In this document: in pieces, positions 10,240-18,925 of the stretch | Layout: every line of letters starts with the position of its first letter | How positions within the stretch are numbered: position 1 is the first letter of the stretch | Assembly (NCBI GenBank): GCA_963762615.1 | Contig: CAVXLG010000017.1 | Span: 62,001-126,000, forward strand | DNA length: 64,000 nt | Direction of reading: 5' to 3' | From: PALSA-505 sp963762615 | Lineage (GTDB): Bacteria; Actinomycetota; Actinomycetes; Streptosporangiales; Streptosporangiaceae | Program-made: the position numbers and the translations under genes | The notes under the pieces: model-generated | What the model was told of the DNA's origin: nothing | Database searches by the model: none | Seen by the model: only the letters and a program-made list of their open reading frames with translations

Positions 10240-11476
10240 TCAGACGATTTCCAGCGCGGGGATCGGGAAGACCAGCCGTCCGCCCCACGACCGGACGTAG
10301 TCGAGCTGCTGGCTGATCTCGTCCCTGAGGTTCCAGGGCAGGACGAGAACGTAGTCGGGCCGGGTCTCGGCCAGGCGCTCGGGCGCGTAGATCGGGATAT
10401 GCGTGCCCGGGAGGAACTTTCCCTGCTTCACCGGGCTGCGGTCGACGGTGTAGGCGAGCAGGTCCGATCGGATGCCGCAGTGGTTGAGGAGCGTGTTGCC
10501 CTTGCCCGGGGCGCCGTAGCCGGCCACGGACCGGCCTTCGCTCGCCGCCGCGAGCAGGAACCCGAGCAGGTCGCTCTTGATCTGCAGCACCTCGCCGGCG
10601 AAGCCCTCATGACCGGCCACGGTGTGCAGCCCGGCGGCCTCCTCCTCGTCGAGCACCGCCTTCACCCGCGCGGTCGGCTCGCCGGCGCTGCTCCTCCGGG
10701 CGGGCGTAGACCCGCAGCGAGCCGCCATGCGTGCCGAGTTCGTCGACGTCCACCACCCGCAGCCCGGCCGTGGCCAGCGCGCGGGAGGAGGTCAGCAGGG
10801 ACAGGTACGAGAAATGCTCATGGTAGATCGTGTCGTACTGCCGCCGCTCGATCAGCCGAAGCAGGTGCGGGAATTCCAGCGTCACCAGGCCCGTGTCTTT
10901 GACCAGCGCGCGCAGGCCCGCGGCGAAGCCGCGGATGTCAGGAACGTGGGCGAAGACGTTGTTCGCGGCGACCAGGTCGGCCCGCCCGTGCCGGCCGCGC
11001 GATCTCCTGGCCGGTCTCCGGCCCGAGGAACTCGACCTCCGTCGGGATGCCCCGGGACCGGGCCGCCTCGGCCACGTTCGCGGCCGGCTCGACGCCGAGC
11101 ACCGGGATTCCCCGGGCCAGGAAGTGCTGCAGCAGGTAGCCGTCGTTGCTGGCCACCTCGGTGACCAGGCTGCCGGGCGTGAGACCGAGCCGGCCGATCA
11201 TCGCCTCCGCGTACCGCTTCGCGTGCGCCACCCACGAGTCGGAGTACGACGAGAAGTACGCGTAGTCGGAGAAGATGTGCTCACCGGATACGTAGGCGGG
11301 AAGCTGTACCAGCAGGCAGGAATCGCACAGGCGCACGTGCAGCGGGTAGAAGACCTCGGCCTCGTCGAGCTGCTCGGCGGGGACGTAGCTCTCGCACAGC
11401 GGAGACATCCCCAGGTCGACGAACGTGTGCGTGAGGCTCTGCGCCGCACAGGCGGCACGTGGGCTGGCGACGACAT
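10240..11476 (-). pseudogene. C-methyltransferase with zinc-binding N-terminus, about three frame changes
   Basis: Three-part sugar C-methyltransferase of the TylC3/NovU type, which methylates a nucleotide-linked keto-sugar. The N-terminal zinc site is visible as CRLCGAE followed by a CDSC pair (LCDSCLLVQLP). The SAM domain has SLVTEVASNDGYLLQHFL and PVLGVEPA. FPHLLRLIERRQYDTIYHEH, the conserved central stretch, is in another frame. The C-terminal domain SVAGYGAPGKGNTLLNHCGI through to PIPALEIV is intact. Start ATG 11476 is the most upstream sensible choice, but a frame change within about 60 bp makes it uncertain. It is the first gene of the - strand series; 16 bp separate it from the nucleotidylyltransferase. 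Confidence 0.75.
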
Positions 11477-11885
11477 GACCCCCCAGACCTCCGACGGTCC
11501 GCTCAATCTTCGCCGCGTGCGTGCATCAGGCAGCCAGGCGACCACCTGCATTACAGGACCGCGGCAGCCCTGCCTTGATACGTCGGGATGACATTGAGAA
11601 ACCAGGCGGCTGATTGATGACTCTCATCGCCGTCACCTCGGCCGACATCGCGCGTTCACGAACGTGGTCAGCATCCAGCGCAGCAGGTCCGGCGACGCGG
11701 ACGCCGGTTGTTCGTGCAGGAAGCGGCAGGGTCGATACTGCTCGCAAGTGCGTTCGGTGTATCACGATCGCCCGCTCTGCGTTCCTATGCACACGGTCTC
11801 CGCGGAGCGAACTTCCCTCAGAGCTCCGCCCTAGCGGTAGCATGACCGACTCCGCTTTCGCACTGAGGCCGATGAAAGGGCATGG
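11477..11885. other. 409-bp divergent intergenic region
   Basis: Lies between two divergently transcribed C-methyltransferase-type genes, so promoters for both directions should be here. No convincing -35/-10 pair, operator or complete gene was identified. Several stops occur in the frames that would extend the right-hand gene. Confidence 0.45.
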
Positions 11886-13006
11886 ATGGGCGAGCTTGCC
11901 TGCCGGGCATGCCGTGGCCGGACTGGCGATCTGGTGCTTGACCTGGGTCGAGCAGCCGGCCTGCGACTATTTCCCGCGGTGCGATGACCTCGGTCCTGAC
12001 CCCGCGTACCCGTTGCAGATGTGGCTGTGCTCCTCATGCGGCCTGGCCCAGCTGGCTGCCGACCCACAGCGCCCGAGGAGCCGAGGGGCGCCGAGCCTGC
12101 CGCGCTCGTCGCACAGGCCGCCGATGCCGTGCGCCAGGTCGCCGCCGCCGGATTGCTGCCACCCGGTAAGCGGGTCGCCGAGTACGGCAGCCCGCATGGC
12201 GGCTCCTGGCTGGGGTTGCTGGCTCGCGGTGGGCTCAGGCCGGTCCATGACGGCGCAGCCGGCGGACGTGATCGTCGACTGCTTCGGCATGATGCACTGC
12301 GCCGGACCAGGTCGGCCGCGCTGGCCGAGCGGGCGGCCCGGCTGGCCGCCGGGCGGGTGCTGCTGTTGCAGTACCACTCGCTGGAGGACGATCATCCGTG
12401 CGGGCAGTGGAACGCACTGCGGCACGGGCATTACGCCTACTACTCGACGACCGCCCTGGCCGCCATGCTGGCCGCGCACGGCTTCAGCCCGCGGATGGCG
12501 TGGCAGTTCGAGCTGTACGGCGGCACTGTGCTGCTGGCGGCCGGCCGGGAGCGACGCGTGCGCAGACCGGACACGGAAGGGCCGGTGGGGTCGCTGCTCG
12601 CGGAAGATGCCCGGGCCGGCGTCCGCGATCCGGCCGTGCTCGGCGGCCTGCAGCGCAGCGCGCAGGCCCACGCCCAGGGACTGCACGACTGGCTGGTCGC
12701 CCAGCGGTCCGCCGGGAGGACGGTGCTGGGATACGGCGCCGCCTCACGAGCGGTCGCGCTGCTTGCGCCGGGCGGGCGTGGATCGCACGCTGCTGCCCGC
12801 GGTTGCCGACGCCTCGCCAGCCAAGCAGGGCCTGCGGATGCCCGGGACAGACATCCCGGTCGTCAGCCCGGCCCAGCTCGCCGCACGCCGGCCGGATGCC
12901 GTGCTGCTGTTCCTCACGGACCTGCTGGCAGAGGTCCGGGCGGCGTATCCCGAAATCGAGGCCGCCGGCGGCCGAGTGGGTGGACGCCGAAACGCTTCAT
13001 CGGTGA
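11886..13006 (+). pseudogene. C-methyltransferase-like protein, at least five frame changes
   Basis: Divergent relative of the 10240-11476 gene with the same three-part plan. MGELACRACRGRTGDLVLDL and YPLQMWLCSSCGLAQLAADP supply the four zinc cysteines. GKRVAEYGSPHGGSWLGLLA stands where motif I should be but lacks the usual acidic Gly-rich loop. VIVDCFGMMHC and VLLLQYHSLEDDHPCGQWNA form the middle. GYGAASRAVALL, SPAKQGLRMPGTDIPVVSP and WVDAETLHR form the C-terminal domain. The pieces lie in three frames but in the right order. ATG 11886 has GAAAGG upstream. The weak SAM motif leaves open that it binds another ligand or is catalytically altered. Confidence 0.66.
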
Positions 13007-13067
13007 CCCGCCCAGGTTGGCGACGGGGGTCGGCGGGCCGCGCTGACCCGGTCTGTGCTGCGGCGGT

Positions 13068-13814
13068 TCAGGAGGTCTGGAGCAGCACGCGCAGCCTGGC
13101 CAGGCATCGGCCGCGGGTTGGGCCGATGCTGCCGATCGGAAGCCCGAGCTTGTCGGATATCTCGGCGTAGGAAGCCGGCGGATCGGCCATGAGCAGTTCG
13201 ATCAGCTGCTGCCACTGCAGGGGAAGGCGGGCAATGGCCGCGCGGACGGTCTGTGCGCGCTCCTCGGCCAGCAGCCGCTCGTCGACCTCGGGCTGGTGCG
13301 CGGCAGCATCGTTGAGCGCCAGATCATCATCGACCAGCACGGTTTTCTTGCGGGCCGCCATGGCCCGCAGGCACTCGTGTCGGGCGGTCGCCGCCAGCCA
13401 GGAGCCCACGCGATCCGGGTGGTGGAGACCGTCGATGTGCTCGAGCAGGCGAAGCCATGTCGCCTGGGCAACGTCAGAGGCGTCGCTCTCGGCCAGCCGG
13501 AAATCACGGGTCATGGCCCAGATGAGCCGGGCATACTGTTCCACCAGCTTTTCCCAGGCCCGCTGGTCCCCGGCACCGGCGCGCTTCACCAGCAGTGCGA
13601 TGTCCAAGGTGGCCGCCCCTTTCCTGGGCGGCGTGACGGCTGGTTCGGGCATCACGGCGGCATAGCCGAAATCGACCACCGCCGTCGGGCGGTGGCCGCT
13701 GTTGGGGGCGGCGGCCGGAGGCGCGCTGGGTCTCATCGCCGGGAGACTCCCCGTTCGGCGATGCCCGGAAATGACAAGACCGGTCACGCAAACACCCCCC
13801 ACTATGTCCCCCAA
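13068..13814 (-). CDS. ECF-type RNA polymerase sigma factor
   Basis: Up to 248 residues; sigma region 2 is visible as LVEQYARLIWAMTRDF and DASDVAQATWLRLLEHI, and region 4 as LPLQWQQLIELLMADPP followed by SYAEISDKLGLP and the recognition helix SIGPTRGRCLARLRVLL. This is a short sigma factor for a regulated promoter set. No anti-sigma gene adjoins it: the left neighbour is convergent and the right gap has no gene. The furthest start is ATG 13814; ATG 13652 (MPEPAVTPPRKG) leaves the sigma domains whole and would remove a non-conserved 54-residue extension. The frame is clean, marking the right edge of the frame-damaged zone. Confidence 0.85.
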   Translation of the reverse strand: MGDIVGGVCVTGLVISGHRRTGSLPAMRPSAPPAAAPNSGHRPTAVVDFGYAAVMPEPAVTPPRKGAATLDIALLVKRAGAGDQRAWEKLVEQYARLIWAMTRDFRLAESDASDVAQATWLRLLEHIDGLHHPDRVGSWLAATARHECLRAMAARKKTVLVDDDLALNDAAAHQPEVDERLLAEERAQTVRAAIARLPLQWQQLIELLMADPPASYAEISDKLGLPIGSIGPTRGRCLARLRVLLQTS

Positions 13815-14218
13815 GAAGCGCCGCAGCCGTCAGAGCTGCGGCACTTCGGCACCGAATACGGGTCAGAGCGCCCTGGTGCCTATGTGAAGACGCCCAGCCT
13901 GGTCAGGTGGTTCACGTGTCCGGGCAAGGAAAAAACCCGCCGACAAGTCGACCGCCGACGTGAATTTCGTCCCAGGGCGCCTCCCGGCAGGACCCAGGGT
14001 CCTGGGCCGGGCGGCAGCTGAGGGCGTGGGGGGGCGGAGGCCGTTCCGCTCAGAAGACCCGCGACGGCCCGGTTCTGATACTTTCCCAGCGAGCTTTTCA
14101 GCTTCAGGCCGTGTCCGGGCCGCGGTCACGATGTCAGCGGCGAACTCGCCCGCCGGGCTGGCCCCTCGAGAAGCCTGTAGCCGCGGAGAATCGGCCCAAG
14201 CCCGGACGGGTCAGGCAC
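13815..14218. other. 404-bp gap with no supported gene
   Basis: No gene is supported. It holds a 15-bp palindrome at 13989-14003 (AGGACCC and GGGTCCT around a single A), which could be an operator, and an A-run at 13930-13935. Read on the - strand the latter is a T-run downstream of the CtaG gene and may contribute to termination. Neither assignment is firm. Confidence 0.4.
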
Positions 14219-15164
14219 TTACTCAGGTTCGCGGGGGACGGCAGGTTCCGGCGCGACCACGGCGGCGGGACCCGTTGCCGAGGCCCAGCCGGATCGTCCG
14301 CGCCGCCGGCCGAGAATCCGGTCGACGGCCACGCCCACGCCGCCTTCCTGAGCCATCAGGCGACGAACCACCACGATGAGCGCGGGCACGGCCCAGAAGT
14401 CACCGCAGACCCATAGGATCGCCGCCCCGATCTGCTGGTCGGCCAGCGGCGGGAGCGTCACGCCCGGGATGTGGTCATACACCGGGTACCAGGAAGTTTG
14501 GGTGAAGAAGCTCATCGCGATCGCCAGGGCCCACATGACCAGATTCGTCCCGATCAGGGCGACCGCCTGGCCTACCGGCGTCAGCCGCGGCCGCAGCGGC
14601 GGCGAGGGAATGATCTGCAGCCAGAACAGCACGCCCGCGATGAAAAAGCTCGCGTGCATCAGCCAGATGTGCACCGTCTGGTTATTCTCGGCCAGGTCGA
14701 AAAGCGCCGGAATGTGCCAGACGATCATCACCAGGTTGAAGGCGATGAACCCGGTCCAGGGGGCCAGCAGCACCCGGCCGACCGCGCGCAGCGGCCGGGA
14801 CCAGCCGCCGCGCATCACGGCCCCGGTGGCGCTGCGGCCCAGCCGGGCCGGGCAGCCCGTCGAGCAACGGCTGCCAGGGCGCGCCGGCCACGACCAGGGT
14901 CGGGGCGGCGAGCATGAGCAGCAGGTGCTGGATCATGTGCACGAAAAAGTAATCGTCGGACCAGTAGTCGATCGGCGACTCGACGGCGATGAGCAGGACG
15001 GCCAGGCCGGCATAGAACCAGATCGACCGCAGCCGCCGCTGGCGGGTCCGCTCCGGCCGGGACCTGCGGGCCAGCCGCCGCAGGCCGGCCTCGTGCCATA
15101 CGACCAGGACGAGCACGACGATCAGGAACGGATCGTACGACCAGTGATCGAGGAGGTAGCTCAT
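14219..15164 (-). CDS. CtaG-type cytochrome c oxidase assembly protein, one frame change
   Basis: Membrane protein of the CtaG/caa3 assembly family, about 314 residues. It starts at ATG 15164 with MSYLLDHWSYDPFLIVVLVL. The family signature WSDDYFFVHMIQHLLLMLAA is present, then PTLVVAGAPWQPLLDGLPG. At about 14840 the frame moves by one base to RLGRSATGAVMRGGWSRPLR and continues through VMIVWHIPALFDLAENNQTV and FWAVPALIVVVRRLM to the stop at 14219. Seven or so hydrophobic segments are spread over both parts. CtaG proteins help copper loading or maturation of cytochrome oxidase. A second, intact family member lies divergently at 15680. Confidence 0.78.
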
Positions 15165-15478
15165 CGCGGTCAGCCCGACGAGCCGTGCTGGACGGGTCTG
15201 AAGGCTTCGGCGACCAGCAGGTTGCCGGTGCCGACACCAGATGTCATCCCAGGCATGGCGACCCCTGATGGGCGGCCCGGCAGGGATCAACGTGTCCTGC
15301 CGGCCGGTCCGGCGGCGTGAATGGTTGTGTACGCAGAGTCGGCCCTCCGCGGCGTCTCGCAGCTGCAGCGCGAGGCGCACCACAAAGGCTACTCGGCACG
15401 GCGGTGCCGCGCACCGGGACTCTGACTCAACCCGAGATCGTGCAGACGGCCCTCAGTCGCTCTCCGCCGACCCCAGGC

Positions 15479-15621
15479 GGCTCATGCGACGGTGCCGTAG
15501 TCCCCTGCTGGCCGATGCGACAATGCCCCTGCCCGATCACGGCCGGTGCGACAATGCCCGTGCCCGATCACGGCCGATGGGACAGTGCCGGTCCGGTGTC
15601 GGTCGATCTGCCAGTGCCGTG
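15479..15621. repeat. degenerate 31-bp tandem array, five units
   Basis: Five head-to-tail units begin at 15479, 15510, 15541, 15572 and 15601 (31, 31, 31, 29 and 21 bp). Each opens GGYYSR and carries a TGCGACAATGCC-like core; units 2 and 3 are nearly identical and the outer units more diverged. The array lies between the two divergent CtaG genes and ends 59 bp before the start of the right one. It does not look like a CRISPR because there are no spacers. Function unknown; a repeated protein-binding site is possible. Confidence 0.7.
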
Positions 15622-15679
15622 GTTGAGCGGAGGCAGGGCTGGCGCGGACGGCGCCAATCCAGGCGGGTAGTCTCACGGC

Positions 15680-16738
15680 GTGGGAGGTCAGACGCTCCCC
15701 CCGTTCGGCTGGCAGCAGGTACTCGGCCGCTGGGAGTTCGCGCCGGTGGTAACGGTGCTTGCCGTTGCTCTGGCCGTGCTGTACCTGGAGGGTGCCTGGC
15801 GGGTGGCACGGCGCCACCCGGCCCGGCCGTGGCCGTGGTGGCGGACGGGGATGTTCCTGGGCGGCCTGGCGGTCGTCGTGCTGGCCACCGAAAGCGGCAT
15901 CGGCGCCTACGACGACGTGCTGTTCTGGGACCACATGATCCAGCACCTGATGCTGATCATGGTGGCGCCGGCCATGCTGGTCACCGGCCAGCCGGTGACG
16001 CTGCTGCTGCACGCGAGCCGCAACCCGCTGCACACCTGGGTCAAGCGCGCGGTGCGCTCGCGCGTCGTCACTTGGCTGACCTGGCCGCCGGTCGGCGTCA
16101 TCGCCTATGCGGCGACCATCGTCGGAACCCACCTGACCGGGCTGATGGGCCTGGTCATGACCAACCCGCTGCTGCACGACGCTGAGCACGTGCTCTACCT
16201 GGTGGTCGGCTACCTGTTCTTCCTGCCGATGCTGGGCCGGGAGCCGATCCGGTGGCGGATCTCCTACCCGGTACGGCTGCTCATCCTGTTCCTCACCATG
16301 CCGGTGGATACGTTCACCGGGCTGGTCCTCAACTATTCGAGCACCCCGATCGCGGGGGTGGGCCCGCGCCCGTCCTGGGCGCCGAACGCGCTAGACGACC
16401 TGCACGCGGGCGGCGCGGTGATGTGGATCGGCGGCGACGCGATCATGTTCGCGCTGATGATGGTCGTGTTCCTGGCCTGGAGCCGGGATAGCCGGGTCAG
16501 CGCAGGCGGCCACGGCTGGCTGGAATCCGCCCGCCGGGCGAGCTTCGCCGGCCTGACCGGGACCGGCCCGGAGCGAACGACTGCGGCTAGCGTGCCGGCC
16601 GGGGCGGCCGGCGATGCGGCCGGGGCGCCGCGCAATGAGGGCACCATCGACGACGACGAGCACCTCGCTGCGTACAACGCGTTCCTGGCCCGGATCAACG
16701 CGGCGGAATCCCCCGGACACGGCGACAAGAGCGGATAA
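15680..16738 (+). CDS. CtaG-type cytochrome c oxidase assembly protein
   Basis: 352-residue polytopic protein with seven or more hydrophobic segments (first about residues 20-36, last about 254-270). The family signature is LFWDHMIQHLMLIMVAPAML, with further conserved His in LLHDAEHVLYLVVGYLFFLP and DLHAGGAVMWIGGD. The cytoplasmic tail of about 80 residues is polar. CtaG proteins act in the membrane in assembly of caa3/cytochrome c oxidase, probably around copper. The start is GTG 15680. It points away from a second, frame-broken CtaG-like gene. The two differ in length and are not recent duplicates. Confidence 0.87.
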   Translation: MGGQTLPPFGWQQVLGRWEFAPVVTVLAVALAVLYLEGAWRVARRHPARPWPWWRTGMFLGGLAVVVLATESGIGAYDDVLFWDHMIQHLMLIMVAPAMLVTGQPVTLLLHASRNPLHTWVKRAVRSRVVTWLTWPPVGVIAYAATIVGTHLTGLMGLVMTNPLLHDAEHVLYLVVGYLFFLPMLGREPIRWRISYPVRLLILFLTMPVDTFTGLVLNYSSTPIAGVGPRPSWAPNALDDLHAGGAVMWIGGDAIMFALMMVVFLAWSRDSRVSAGGHGWLESARRASFAGLTGTGPERTTAASVPAGAAGDAAGAPRNEGTIDDDEHLAAYNAFLARINAAESPGHGDKSG

Positions 16739-16829
16739 CCGTGACAGCGGCCGCCGTACGCGCTCGAGATCCGCGCGACTCGGCCAGATCTGCGACCCGG
16801 CCTCGCCCGGGAATCGGCGCGACGGCTGG

Positions 16830-17672
16830 TCAGGCTTCGCGGGGCTGCCTGACGTCCCGCGGGATCAGACCCCAGACGGCGGCCGACAGGGCGATGAGCG
16901 CGAACAGCAGGAACGTGATGACGTGCACGCTGGTGCACTCCAGGCAGATGAAGCCCACCTGGAAAAGCTCGACGTAGATGAGGTAGATGATGAACCCGAC
17001 GCCGACCACGACCGACCCGAGCCGGACCAGGGCGATCTCGCGCCGGGGTGACCGCCACGCCCAGGGTGAGGTGATGGCGACCATGACCACGAAGAAAGCC
17101 AGGCCGAGCACGGCCACCGGGAACACCCCGAACACCATGGACTCCGGGCTCGTGGTCACCGCCGCGCAGTTGACCACGCTGTTCGACGAGCAGGCCAGCG
17201 TCGTGTTGCCGGTGAAGTGCTCGATGGTCATGTAGACCGACACGCCGAGGCCGGCGATCGAGAGGATGAACGTAGTAAGCTGCAGCCACAGCGGCGGTCC
17301 GATCGCGGCGGGGGCGGCGTTGGCTCGCTGTTCGGCTAGTTCCCTGGCCCTGGCCCGGTCCCTGGCCTTCCTGGTCTGGCTCTGAGCGGACTTGCCCGGC
17401 CGGACCTGGCCGGGCTTAGCCGCTGGTGCGCGGGTGCCGGCCTGGCCGGTCTTGGCCGCGGGCCCCCGCGTGCCGGCCCCGCCGGTCCGTGCCGGGCGAC
17501 CCGAGCCGCCGCGGCTTCCCGTGCCGGTCCCGCCGGCCGCTGTGCCCGTGCCGGTCCCGCCGGCCGCAGCGTCTGTGCCGTTCTTGCCGGCCGCCGCGCC
17601 CGCGCCGGCCGCCGCGGCGCGCTGGCCGCGGCCGGAGCCGTTGCTGGTGCGAGCCTGCTTCGCGCTGCTCAT
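16830..17672 (-). CDS. vitamin K epoxide reductase (VKOR) family protein
   Basis: 280-residue membrane protein. The first 110 residues are an Ala/Gly/Thr/Lys-rich low-complexity cytoplasmic tail. The VKOR core follows with four hydrophobic segments, a loop cysteine pair in LACSSNSVVNCAAV and the redox motif CLEC in FICLECTSVHVITF. VKOR homologues in actinobacteria re-oxidise DsbA-like thiol oxidases and pass electrons to quinone. The ATG at 17672 overlaps the upstream DUF929 stop (ATGA), so the two are translationally coupled and most likely partners. The low-complexity tail is longer than usual, and its DNA is repetitive. Confidence 0.87.
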   Translation of the reverse strand: MSSAKQARTSNGSGRGQRAAAAGAGAAAGKNGTDAAAGGTGTGTAAGGTGTGSRGGSGRPARTGGAGTRGPAAKTGQAGTRAPAAKPGQVRPGKSAQSQTRKARDRARARELAEQRANAAPAAIGPPLWLQLTTFILSIAGLGVSVYMTIEHFTGNTTLACSSNSVVNCAAVTTSPESMVFGVFPVAVLGLAFFVVMVAITSPWAWRSPRREIALVRLGSVVVGVGFIIYLIYVELFQVGFICLECTSVHVITFLLFALIALSAAVWGLIPRDVRQPREA

Positions 17673-18565
17673 CCGAGCTTCGCCCCCAGGGCCTTGATCG
17701 CCGGGGTGCACGCACTCGCCGGCTGGTTGTTGGTCATCTTGCAGATCGTCGCCGTGATCACGTTGGCGGCACCGTCGGCGCCCTGGGCGATCGGGTTGGA
17801 CGGGTCATGCAGCGCTGCCGCCACCTGAGCCCAGGTCTTGCCCTGGAGGACTTGCGGGTTGTAGCTGGCACCGCTGATCATGAACTGATTGCCGAAGTCG
17901 ATGAACGGGATCGACCCGGCGCTGTTCTGCGGGACATAAGGCGGCGCGTCGTACTTGGCGGCGAGCTGGGCCTGCTGCGAGGTCGCCTTCTGCAGGGGTG
18001 TCTTCTGGACTGTCGTCTCCTCCACCGATGAGAAGGTGACGTACGGGCTCTTGTACTGGGACTTGTAGAAGGTCAGGGTCGGCGTGCTGGGATAGACATC
18101 GGTCGAGGACGAGTGGATCCCGTGCAGCCCAGTAAAGGTGCCGAACCGGCTGAGCGCTGTCGCCATGGCCCACCGTTCCGTCGCGCAGTAGGGGCAGTAC
18201 TCGGCGCCGATGTAGAGAACCTCCGGCTTGCCGTCACTGGTGAGATGCGGACCGGAGATCCGGATAATTGGCTTGGGATAGGTTGTCCCGGCCCCCACCG
18301 TATCCAGCGTGGCAGCCGGAACCGAGGTGATGTCGTGGATGACGCCGGCGCTCAGCGCCGTCCCCGTGGCTGACCCGGAATCCGCGCTCGACTTGCTGTT
18401 GGCCTTCACCACCACGAAGGTCACCACAACGGCGACCACGACGACGACCGCGCCCGACGCCAGCAACACCCGGTTGCGGACCTCGGTTCGGCGGGCGGCT
18501 GCCCGCTGGGCCGCGATCCTCTCGCGGGCCGATCCCGTCCTTTTAGTCCTGCTTGCCTTGCCCAT
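17669..18565 (-). CDS. DUF929 thioredoxin-fold membrane-anchored protein
   Basis: 298-residue protein: a basic cytoplasmic N-terminus (MGKASRTKRTGSARERIAAQ), one membrane segment (about residues 32-52, rich in Val), then an extracytoplasmic domain. GAEYCPYCATERWAM carries the CxxC of a thioredoxin-like fold. SIPFIDFGNQFMISGASY resembles the cis-Pro region. It is placed as the DsbA-like thiol oxidase whose electrons go to the VKOR encoded immediately downstream with a 4-bp overlap. ATG 18565 is chosen over a 135-bp upstream extension because the extension is Pro/Arg-rich junk without conservation features. Role in oxidative folding is inference from motif and context. Confidence 0.83.
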   Translation of the reverse strand: MGKASRTKRTGSARERIAAQRAAARRTEVRNRVLLASGAVVVVVAVVVTFVVVKANSKSSADSGSATGTALSAGVIHDITSVPAATLDTVGAGTTYPKPIIRISGPHLTSDGKPEVLYIGAEYCPYCATERWAMATALSRFGTFTGLHGIHSSSTDVYPSTPTLTFYKSQYKSPYVTFSSVEETTVQKTPLQKATSQQAQLAAKYDAPPYVPQNSAGSIPFIDFGNQFMISGASYNPQVLQGKTWAQVAAALHDPSNPIAQGADGAANVITATICKMTNNQPASACTPAIKALGAKLG

Positions 18566-18832
18566 GGCCTGACTGTCCTGGCTTCCTAGCTGACTGGTGG
18601 CTGGCTGTCGCCGCCGGAATCCCCGCCGCGGTGGCCGTGCGGGGGCGGCCGGGCGGGCGAGTGCGGCGGATGGCCCGCCGGACGGCCACCCGCTGACCAT
18701 GGTAGAGCCTGACCGGGCGCGAAATATACCCGGGCGGACAGGGTCAGAGCATCTTCACAGCTTGCGCTAGGAAAGCGCTCAGGCGTCCCCGCGTGCCGCC
18801 GCCGGGTGCCGGCGACCGGGACGAGATGCGAT

Positions 18833-18861
18833 TTGACCATGATAACCATAATGGTTATCGT
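18833..18861 (+). promoter_or_regulatory. promoter with overlapping Zur-type operator
   Basis: TTGACC at 18833-18838 and TATCGT at 18856-18861, separated by 17 bp, make a sigma-A-type promoter pointing at the zinc-uptake operon. Between and over the elements lies GATAACCATAATGGTTATC (18841-18859), a perfect 9-bp inverted repeat around one A, the form of a Fur/Zur-family operator. A repressor bound there would cover the -10. The operon's last gene encodes a Fur-family regulator, so autoregulated zinc repression is the natural reading. Confidence 0.8.
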
Positions 18862-18925
18862 TTTCATCAGTCCTGCATCCCGTCCGTACCAAGTCCTGCA
18901 TCCGTCTGTACCAGGAGCCACCCAC

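Noticed and set aside
5496..13006. Programmed ribosomal frameshifting
   Set aside because: Too many sites, no slippery heptamers with downstream structures at the breaks, and both directions of shift occur.
15479..15621. Possible CRISPR array
   Set aside because: Units are head-to-tail with no unique spacers and no cas genes; the same holds for the arrays at 51840 and 53681.
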